From the NCBI GenBank assembly GCA_013816485.1, contig JACDEI010000023.1, positions 1 to 64,000 on the forward strand: a stretch of 64,000 bases of DNA. Direction: 5' to 3'. Position numbers and translations under genes: made by a program. Origin of the DNA: Planctomycetota bacterium. Its GTDB lineage: Bacteria; Planctomycetota; UBA11346. This document shows positions 7,146 through 14,606 of the stretch, in pieces (within the stretch, counting starts at the first letter, position 1; the number at the start of each line of letters is the position of its first letter). The notes beneath the pieces are model-generated. The model was not told the origin of the DNA. It saw only the letters and a list, made by a program, of their open reading frames with translations, and searched no databases.

Positions 7146-9878
7146 ATGGCGAAATCCTCCACCGACACCCCGATGATGCGCCAGTATCTGGAAGCCAAGG
7201 CGGCGCATCCGGACGCGGTCGTGCTCATGCGCATGGGCGACTTCTACGAAGCGTTTATGGGCGACGCCGAGGAACTTGCGCGCCACGCCGGTGTCGCACT
7301 GACCTGCCGCAACAAGGGCGCCGACGATCCCATCGCCATGGCCGGCGTGCCGCACCACAGCCTGCACACTTACCTGCCACGCCTGCTCGCCGCCGGCAAA
7401 CGTGTGGCGATCATGGATCAACTTGAGGATCCAAAGACCGCGAAAGGATTGGTGAAACGCGGCCTGACGCGCGTCATCACCGCCGGCACGCTGATCGATG
7501 AGAGCGCGCTCGACACGGTGGCGGCGAACCACTTGGTGGCGCTCACCGCGATCACGCTGGTGGATGGCAAAGCGCTCGGCGTCGCCGCGCTCGATACCAG
7601 CACCGGACATTTCACCGTCGAAGCCGCCAACGATGCTCAGCACCTGGCGCTCATCCTCGCACGCCTTGCGCCGGCCGAACTGCTGCTGCCGGAGGATCTG
7701 CGCCGACGTGAAGACACGCCGGCACGGCTCGCCGAGTTGTGCGCACCGGTGCCGGTCCCACCACTCGCGGGGATCGCTGCGTATGCCTGGAAACCGGCGG
7801 ATGCCCGGCGCTGGCTGGCTGAACGCCTGGGCGTGGCGACGCTCGACGGCTTCGGCATCAGCGCGGACGACGACCACCTCGCCGCCGCCGCCGCCGCCGC
7901 ACTGCGCTACGCCGACCACGCGGCGAATCCCGGCGGCACCGGCAAGGCGCTCGGCCACGTGCGGCGCATCCGCCGCCTGCACCACGACGACCACCTGGTG
8001 ATCGACGCGACCTGCCGGCGCAACCTCGAACTGCTGCGCAACAGCCGCGACCAGGGTCCGCAAGGCAGTCTACTCGCCACCATCAATCGCACGAAGAGCG
8101 CGGCCGGCGCGCGGCTGTTGGCGGAATGGCTGGCGCGACCGCTGACCACCATCCCGGCGATCTCCGCGCGCCACGACGCGGTGGCGTTCCTGGTGGCGGA
8201 CGACCGCCGACGCGACGAAGTACGCGCCGCGCTGGCGCAGGTCTACGATCTCGAACGCCTGCTCGCGCGCATCGCCACCGGTCGTTGCCATGGCCGCGAT
8301 CTGGTGCACCTCGCCACCACCGTGCAGGCCGCCGCGAGCGTGGCGACCGCGTTGGGCGCGGATGGTGCGGCTCCCGAACTGCTGAGGCTCGCCTACGAAC
8401 ACCTGCACCCCGCGGCGGAGCTGGTGCGCGACCTCAGCCGCACGCTGGTCGACGATCCGCCGCTGACCATCAGCGAGGGCGGGCTGATGCGCGATGGCGT
8501 GGACGCCGACCTCGACCGCCTGCGTGCGATCAGACGTGACGCCGATGCGTGGCTGGCGCAGTACCAAGCACGCGAGGCCGCGGCCTGCGGCCTCAAGCAG
8601 ATCAAGGTCGGCTACAACCGCGTCTTCGGCTACTACATCGAACTGTCGCGTGCGCGCGGCGACCAGGTGCCGCCGCACTTTGTGCGCAAACAGACGCTGG
8701 TCGGCGCCGAGCGTTACATCACGCCCGAACTCAAGGAGTTCGAGGACCAAGCGCTGGGCGCGGACGAACGCATCAATGCGCTCGAACTCGCGCACTTCAC
8801 CCGCCTGCGCGACCGCGCCGAACAGGCGCTCGACGAGATCCAGGCCTGCGCCCACGCCCTCGCGCTGATCGACGTGCTCGCCGCACTCGCCGATGTCGCA
8901 CGCCGCCTGGGCTGGTGCCGACCGGTGGTCGACGATTCACTGGCGCTCGACCTGCGTGAGAGCCGCCATCCGGTGGTCGAGGACGTGCTCGGGCGCGGGC
9001 GGTTTGTGGCGAATGATTGTCGGCTGGATGCGTCCGATGTCCGATGTCCGATGTCCGATGTCGAATCAGGGACATCGGACATCGGACATCGGACATCGGA
9101 CCCGGCCAGTCGCCTAGCCGTCATCACCGGCCCCAACATGGCGGGCAAATCCACCTACATCCGCCAGGTGGCGTTGGCCGTGATCCTGGCGCAGGCCGGA
9201 TCGTTCGTGCCGGCGGCCAGTGCGCGCATCGGCGTGGTCGACCGGGTGTTCACCCGGGTCGGTGCCGGCGATGAACTCGCGCGTGGACAGTCGACCTTCA
9301 TGGTCGAGATGGCCGAGACTGCGGCGATCCTCAACCACGCGACCAGACGCTCATTGGTGGTGCTCGACGAGGTCGGACGCGGCACCTCGACCTACGACGG
9401 CGTCAGCTTGGCCTGGGCGATCACCGAGCACCTGCACGACCGCATTGGTTGCCGTGCATTATTTGCCACGCATTACCATGAATTGGTGGATCTTGCAGTG
9501 GATCGTCCAGGAATCCGCAACCTCACCGTCAGCGTCGCGGAGCAGGATGAGACCGTGGTGTTCCTCCACCGCATCGTAGACGGCGCTGCAACGCGCAGTT
9601 ACGGCATCCATGTCGCGCGCCTGGCGGGTGTGCCGGAGCCCGTCATCCGACGGGCACGCGAAGTGCTAGCGACGCTCGAACAGCTCAATGTTGACCTGAC
9701 GGAGCGCGAGCGGCCAGCGGCACGCAACGCCGAGTCTCCAACGGTGCAGCTCACGCTCTTTTCGCCGACCGAGCACCCACTGATGAAACGCCTGCGCGAG
9801 CAGGAGTTGGATGGCCTGAGTCCGCGTCAGGCACAGGACCTGCTCTACAATCTGCAACAACAGGCACGACGCGGTTAG
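7146..9878 (+). CDS. mutS: DNA mismatch repair protein MutS with in-frame repeat insertion
   Basis: 910 aa, slightly longer than usual MutS1. The mismatch-binding Phe-x-Glu is in GDFYEAF (F33, E35). The connector, core and clamp domains follow, then the ATPase domain with Walker A GPNMAGKST (Lys ~668), Walker B LVVLDEVGRGTS and the conserved ATHYHEL. MutS recognises mispairs and recruits MutL, and the enzyme looks intact. Odd feature: residues ~628-653 (SDVRCPMSD...TSDP) are encoded by a 7-bp repeat hairpin inserted just before the Walker A strand, where other MutS proteins have a tight loop. The family identity is certain; the effect of the insert is unknown. Confidence 0.97.
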   Translation: MAKSSTDTPMMRQYLEAKAAHPDAVVLMRMGDFYEAFMGDAEELARHAGVALTCRNKGADDPIAMAGVPHHSLHTYLPRLLAAGKRVAIMDQLEDPKTAKGLVKRGLTRVITAGTLIDESALDTVAANHLVALTAITLVDGKALGVAALDTSTGHFTVEAANDAQHLALILARLAPAELLLPEDLRRREDTPARLAELCAPVPVPPLAGIAAYAWKPADARRWLAERLGVATLDGFGISADDDHLAAAAAAALRYADHAANPGGTGKALGHVRRIRRLHHDDHLVIDATCRRNLELLRNSRDQGPQGSLLATINRTKSAAGARLLAEWLARPLTTIPAISARHDAVAFLVADDRRRDEVRAALAQVYDLERLLARIATGRCHGRDLVHLATTVQAAASVATALGADGAAPELLRLAYEHLHPAAELVRDLSRTLVDDPPLTISEGGLMRDGVDADLDRLRAIRRDADAWLAQYQAREAAACGLKQIKVGYNRVFGYYIELSRARGDQVPPHFVRKQTLVGAERYITPELKEFEDQALGADERINALELAHFTRLRDRAEQALDEIQACAHALALIDVLAALADVARRLGWCRPVVDDSLALDLRESRHPVVEDVLGRGRFVANDCRLDASDVRCPMSDVESGTSDIGHRTSDPASRLAVITGPNMAGKSTYIRQVALAVILAQAGSFVPAASARIGVVDRVFTRVGAGDELARGQSTFMVEMAETAAILNHATRRSLVVLDEVGRGTSTYDGVSLAWAITEHLHDRIGCRALFATHYHELVDLAVDRPGIRNLTVSVAEQDETVVFLHRIVDGAATRSYGIHVARLAGVPEPVIRRAREVLATLEQLNVDLTERERPAARNAESPTVQLTLFSPTEHPLMKRLREQELDGLSPRQAQDLLYNLQQQARRG
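9033..9100. repeat. 7-bp repeat hairpin (TCCGATG x4 / CATCGGA x4) inside mutS
   Basis: Four exact TCCGATG units (9033-9060), a 12-base spacer and four exact CATCGGA units (9073-9100) form a perfect stem of about 30 bp. It lies within the mutS reading frame and keeps the frame open. The same unit occurs between genes at 26534-26715. Confidence 0.97.
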
Positions 9879-10024
9879 CGGTTGCACGGAGCACGACGTG
9901 CTCTCTGTGCGGTACATGCGACCGGGCCGGAGGAAACCGCTGTCCGCTCAGCAAAGTTCCAGGCTGTCCAACTGGATACAGCGCATCCCAGCGGCACCAA
10001 CCCTCCATGTCCCCGGGACCAATC

Positions 10025-13000
10025 ATGACCCACCTTCAGCGTTTCCTGGCAACCGTGCTGCTGTGCGGTCTGGTCCTGCCGACATCGGCTGCGACCTTCA
10101 CCCAACCGGGCTTCAGCGAAACCCAGGTGATCAGCGGGCTCGATCCCACCACCATCACCTTCGCCCCGGACGGCAAGCTGTTCGTGTGCGAGAAGCCCGG
10201 GCGCCTACGTCTGGTGACGTGGAACGGCGGGGCGTACGTGATGACCACGGTGATCAATCTCAGTTCGCAGGTCGAGGCCAGCAACGAACGCGGCCTGATG
10301 AGCGTGGCGGTCGATCCGCTGTTCGGTGCGGGGTCGGACTACGTCTACCTCTACTACACCGCCAACGCACCGACGGTACACAACCGCCTCAGTCGTTTCT
10401 TGGTCAGCGCCGGCACCGCCCAACTCGCCAATGAGCAGGTGCTGATGGAGTTCGACACCCTGCCTGGCTCGATTCACAACGGCGGCGGACTGCGCTTCGG
10501 TCAGGACGGCAAACTCTACGTCGCCAGCGGTGATGGCGGCGACGGCTCGAACTCGCAGAACACCGGCAACCTGTTGGGCAAACTGCTGCGCCTGAACAAG
10601 GACGGCACGATCCCGACCGACAATCCGAACTACCTCACGTTCAGCGGGAACATGCGTGCGATCGTCGCACTCGGTCTGCGCAATCCTTACACCTTGGCGG
10701 TGCAGACCGGCACCAGCCGTCTGTTCGTCAACGATGTCGGCGGCGCTGTGTGGGAGGAGGTCAACAGCTACACCACCGGTGCCTCACCGGCGGCGATCAA
10801 CTATGGCTGGGAAACCATCGAGGGTCCGATCGCCGCGCAGACCCCGCCCGCGAACTACGCCGAGCCGGTACACGTCTACGACCACGGCGTCGGCACCGCG
10901 ATCTGCGGCAGCGTGTTCTACCAACCAAGCGCGCCGACCGGCATCGCCTTCCCAGGGACTTACACCGGGCGGTATTTCTTCAGCGATTACGGTAACTACG
11001 CGGCCAACACCGGCGAGATCTACTACATCAACCCGGCGTTGCCGACCACGCGCACGTTGTTCGCCAGTGGGGTCAACCGTCCGATCGCGGTCGAGGTCGC
11101 CCCCGACGGCGCACTGTGGTACGTCGCGCGCGGCGGCATCGTCAACAGCCCGGCAGGATCGCCGCAGGACAACGGCTCGGTGGGCACCGGTGGGTCGCTC
11201 TACCGCGTGACCTACGTCGGCGGTGGCAACGCGACCAAGGTGACCTTCGTCCAGCAGCCGAGTACGGCCAATGTCAGCAACCCCATCACGCCGGCGGTGA
11301 CGGTCGCACTGCGTGATGCCAGCGATGCGATCGTTAATTCCACCGCCACCGTGACCGTGGGGATCGGCAACATTGCCGGCGGTGGAGCGCTCGGTGGCAC
11401 GCTCACGGTCGCCGCCATCGATGGCGTCGCGACCTTCAGCACGCTGAACATCGATGCGGCGGGTAACGGCTACACCCTGAGTGCCGCCAGCAGTGGTGTG
11501 ACCGGCGCCACCAGCAACACCTTCAACATCCTGGCCAATGTCACCGCACCGGTGATCGCGCCAGGCACCGGCACCTTCAGCGGGCCGGTGTGGGTGCAAA
11601 TCACCAGCGCCACGCCGGGGGCGGCGATCCGCTACACCACCAACACCACCGTGCCGGACGCCACATCGACGCTCTACAGCGCGCCGTTCCAGATCACCAG
11701 CACCACCATCGTGCGCGCCATCGCGCTCAAGAGCGGGCTGACCACCTCGGGTGAGAGCAGCGCGACCATGACCATCAGTGGTGCTACTCCCTACGGTTGG
11801 CCAACGCGGCCACCGCTCAGCGGTGTGCTGATGCCGGCGACGGTGGGTGGCGCGTTGCCGGCGAGCCTGGGCGCAACCGGCCTCTTCACCAGCCTGGGAT
11901 CCCTCACCGCTGCGCCTGGGTTCGTGCCCTACGACATCAATAGCCCACTGTGGTCAGATGGCGCCCAAAAGAACCGCTGGGTCGGCCTGCCCGGCGGGCA
12001 ACGCATCGGCTTCGCCTCGACCGGCGAATATGTCTGGCCTGGTGGCACCATCTTCATCAAACACTTCGAACTCGAGACCAACGAGGTGACCAACGCCCGC
12101 CGACGCGTCGAGACCCGTGTGCTGGTGCTCGATGGTGCCGGCACCAACGGATATGGTGTGACCTACCGTTGGAACGATACCGGCAGCAGCGCGACGCTGG
12201 TCGGTACCGATGGACTCGACGAGACCTTCACCGTCACCACCGCTGCCGGTACGCGCGCCCAGACGTGGAGTTATCCATCGCGCAGCCAATGCCTGCAATG
12301 CCACACGCAGAACGCCGGTTTCGTGCTCGGACCGAAGACCCGTCAGTTGAACGGCACCTATACGTATCCAGGCAGCGGCCCAGGAATCGGAAGCGACAAC
12401 CAACTGCGCACCTGGAACTACCTGCGCATGTTCACCAGCGACATCGGCGAAGGTTCGCTCGCCGGACTGAAGAAACTGGTGCGGGTCGATGACGGCAGCG
12501 CCACGCTGGAGCACCGCGCGCGTTCGTACCTCGACGCCAACTGCGCCAACTGCCATCGCCCAGGGGGAGCCCCGTCGCAATGGGATGCACGCTTCGACAC
12601 CAATCTCGATGCCCAGGGGATCATCAACGGCGCCTTGACCAACAACCTGGGCATCACTGCTTCACGCGTGGTGGTGCCGCGGGACACCAGCCTGTCGGCA
12701 ACGCACCGGCGCCTGACCAGCACCGCGACCGGTGTGCAGATGCCGCCGGTGGCACGCAACGTGGTCGATCAGGCGGCGATGGCCACCATCGCACAGTGGA
12801 TCGCGTCGCTGCCCAAGGGCAGTGGACTGCTGGGCTCCTACCGCAATGAGGTCAAGGCCAACGCCTTCACCACCGGCGCGGTGTTGACGCGCACCGATCC
12901 GACGGTGGCGTTCGTGTGGCCGGGCAGCCCTGGGGCCGGCGTCAGCGCCGACAACTTCACCGTGCGCTGGACCGGAACGGTGGTGCCGGGTTTCAACGAG

Positions 13001-13687
13001 ACCTACACCTTCGCCATCACCAGCGACGACGGCACGCGCCTGCGGATCAACGGCGCGACCGTGATCGACCAATGGGTCGATCAGGCACCGACGGAATCCA
13101 CCGGCACCTTCGCCATGACCGCCGGCGTGCGCTATGACCTGACCATGGATTTCTATGAGGCGAGCGGTGGCGCCGAAGCCACCCTGCGCTGGTCGAGCGC
13201 CTCCCAGGCCAAGGGCGTGCTGCCGATGTACCGCCTGTACCCCACTCCAGCCGCGGATGTCGGACCGCTGCCATCCACGCCCTCGACCCCGTTGGTGGCG
13301 GGCAACGGCAGCGCCACGCCGACCATCAGCGGAACCGGCACGCCCGGCGCGACCATCCACATTCTGGTCGATAACGTCGAGGTCGGCTCCACCACCGTCG
13401 CCGACGATGGCACGTGGTCGTACCAGCTCACCGGCTTGACGCCGGGCAGTCACCAGGTGCGGGCGGTCGCCAGCGCGCCGGCCGGTCCCAGCGGCTCGTC
13501 GCCATCCAGCACCGTGTCGGTGGGGGCCGGCGGTGGTGGCGGTGGAAGCGGCGGTGGTGGTGGAAGCAGCGGCGGCAGCTCGTCCTGCGGACTTGGCGGA
13601 GGTCTCGCCGCCCTCGGTCTGTTCCTGGCTTTCTGGCTCGGACGCTCACTGCGTCTGCGCGACCAAGGACCCCGACCAGGGCTGTAG
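10025..13687 (+). CDS. secreted PQQ-type sugar dehydrogenase / diheme cytochrome / PA14 mosaic protein
   Basis: 1220 aa from the ATG at 10025, which gives a clean signal peptide (MTHLQRFLATVLLCGLVLPT). Domains in order: a soluble glucose/sorbosone dehydrogenase beta-propeller (~28-385, FAPDGKLFVCEKPGR, NVGGAVWEE-type motifs); an Ig-like stretch; a chitobiase-type C-terminal repeat (~507-588); an SO2930/HNE_0200-type diheme cytochrome region with VPYDINSPLWSDG and two CxxCH heme sites (C756-H760, C840-H844); PA14 (~939-1074); an Ig-like domain with TPTISGTGTPGATI; a Gly/Ser-rich linker; and a C-terminal Cys-hydrophobic-Arg tail (SSCGLGGGLAALG...RSLRLR) like a protein-sorting anchor. It likely oxidises sugars or aldehydes at the cell surface and passes electrons to its own hemes. 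The fusion of all these parts is unusual. Confidence 0.85.
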   Translation: MTHLQRFLATVLLCGLVLPTSAATFTQPGFSETQVISGLDPTTITFAPDGKLFVCEKPGRLRLVTWNGGAYVMTTVINLSSQVEASNERGLMSVAVDPLFGAGSDYVYLYYTANAPTVHNRLSRFLVSAGTAQLANEQVLMEFDTLPGSIHNGGGLRFGQDGKLYVASGDGGDGSNSQNTGNLLGKLLRLNKDGTIPTDNPNYLTFSGNMRAIVALGLRNPYTLAVQTGTSRLFVNDVGGAVWEEVNSYTTGASPAAINYGWETIEGPIAAQTPPANYAEPVHVYDHGVGTAICGSVFYQPSAPTGIAFPGTYTGRYFFSDYGNYAANTGEIYYINPALPTTRTLFASGVNRPIAVEVAPDGALWYVARGGIVNSPAGSPQDNGSVGTGGSLYRVTYVGGGNATKVTFVQQPSTANVSNPITPAVTVALRDASDAIVNSTATVTVGIGNIAGGGALGGTLTVAAIDGVATFSTLNIDAAGNGYTLSAASSGVTGATSNTFNILANVTAPVIAPGTGTFSGPVWVQITSATPGAAIRYTTNTTVPDATSTLYSAPFQITSTTIVRAIALKSGLTTSGESSATMTISGATPYGWPTRPPLSGVLMPATVGGALPASLGATGLFTSLGSLTAAPGFVPYDINSPLWSDGAQKNRWVGLPGGQRIGFASTGEYVWPGGTIFIKHFELETNEVTNARRRVETRVLVLDGAGTNGYGVTYRWNDTGSSATLVGTDGLDETFTVTTAAGTRAQTWSYPSRSQCLQCHTQNAGFVLGPKTRQLNGTYTYPGSGPGIGSDNQLRTWNYLRMFTSDIGEGSLAGLKKLVRVDDGSATLEHRARSYLDANCANCHRPGGAPSQWDARFDTNLDAQGIINGALTNNLGITASRVVVPRDTSLSATHRRLTSTATGVQMPPVARNVVDQAAMATIAQWIASLPKGSGLLGSYRNEVKANAFTTGAVLTRTDPTVAFVWPGSPGAGVSADNFTVRWTGTVVPGFNETYTFAITSDDGTRLRINGATVIDQWVDQAPTESTGTFAMTAGVRYDLTMDFYEASGGAEATLRWSSASQAKGVLPMYRLYPTPAADVGPLPSTPSTPLVAGNGSATPTISGTGTPGATIHILVDNVEVGSTTVADDGTWSYQLTGLTPGSHQVRAVASAPAGPSGSSPSSTVSVGAGGGGGGSGGGGGSSGGSSSCGLGGGLAALGLFLAFWLGRSLRLRDQGPRPGL

Positions 13688-13756
13688 CAGGGCCAGCGCA
13701 CGCTCGCTGCATGTTTCCCTTGAGGGGCCTGGGCGAGCCGCCTAGAAATAGCGCCC

Positions 13757-14515
13757 ATGACCACCACGTCCCACCTCGTACCAGATTTTTTCATTCATTC
13801 ACTGACCGCTGCACGTGCCGCCACCGTGGTGCGCACGCTCGCCATGGTGTCGTTGCTGGTGACCGGCGTCACCGGTGCCCAGGCGGTCGAGGACGATGAC
13901 GAGGACTTCAACACCATCGCACGCAAGGAACGTGATCCCTACCGCGTCAACGACTGGCGTCTGGGTTACAGCATGCTGCCGGCCGGCGCCGACATCAGCG
14001 TCATCGATTCGAGCGGCAATGCGAATCCCGCCAACTACGAGCGCGAGACCAACTGGGATCTGACCGGTCGCACCGGCCTGATGTGGATGACGCCGCTCAG
14101 CGGTGTCTCCGAAGATGGCGACTTTATCCTCGGGCTGGAGCTGAGCACCAACCACTGCGTGATCGAGAGCAGTGCGACCTCGCCAGAGATCGATCTGCGC
14201 AGCTACCAACTCACCATCCACCCAGGATTGGCCTGGCTGCTCGACGACCAGTTCCACATCGAACTGAATCCCTACTTCGGCCTCGGTCATGCGGAGTTCG
14301 AACAGAGCGCCGCAGGTGACGGCACCGGCCTCTACTGGGAGGTCGGCTTCCGCGCGGCCGGTTACTACACCTGGAGCAATGGTGTTCAGCTCGGCCTGCA
14401 GATCGGCTATCTGTACGCCTCAAGCGAAGGCGAGATCGAGGGCAGCGCGACCTACGACACCGAGATCATCATCAACGGTCTGACCGTAGGCATCCAACTC
14501 GGCTACCGGCTCTGA
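13757..14515 (+). CDS. probable outer-membrane beta-barrel protein
   Basis: 252 aa. An N-terminal signal segment (RTLAMVSLLVTGVTGAQA) is followed by alternating-hydrophobicity strands such as LGYSMLPAGADISVID, LTIHPGLAWLLDDQFHIELNPYFGLG, and YYTWSNGVQLGLQIGYLYASS. It closes with LTVGIQLGYRL, a typical barrel-ending pattern with a near-terminal aromatic. An acidic stretch (EDDDEDF) follows the signal. No known family is recognised. It converges with the coaE-rho gene, and a strong hairpin separates them. Confidence 0.6.
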   Translation: MTTTSHLVPDFFIHSLTAARAATVVRTLAMVSLLVTGVTGAQAVEDDDEDFNTIARKERDPYRVNDWRLGYSMLPAGADISVIDSSGNANPANYERETNWDLTGRTGLMWMTPLSGVSEDGDFILGLELSTNHCVIESSATSPEIDLRSYQLTIHPGLAWLLDDQFHIELNPYFGLGHAEFEQSAAGDGTGLYWEVGFRAAGYYTWSNGVQLGLQIGYLYASSEGEIEGSATYDTEIIINGLTVGIQLGYRL

Positions 14516-14527
14516 GCCGTTGCTGAC

Positions 14528-14581
14528 CCCCTGAAACACCACAACCGCGGGCAGCAGCCCGCGGTTGTGGTGTTTCAGGGG
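14528..14581. terminator. perfect 25-bp hairpin between convergent genes
   Basis: CCCCTGAAACACCACAACCG... at 14528-14552 and its exact complement at 14557-14581 enclose a 4-base loop (AGCA). It sits between the stop of the barrel gene and the stop of coaE-rho, and could end transcripts from both sides. No T-run follows on either strand. Confidence 0.75.
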
Positions 14582-14606
14582 TGGGCGACTGCCCGCCATG
14601 ACCGGC

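Noticed and set aside
5401-8063. Long minus-strand open frames opposite the SH3 gene and mutS
   Set aside because: They are rich in Arg/His/Gly, as expected from antisense of GC-rich genes. The plus strand carries the recognisable domains.
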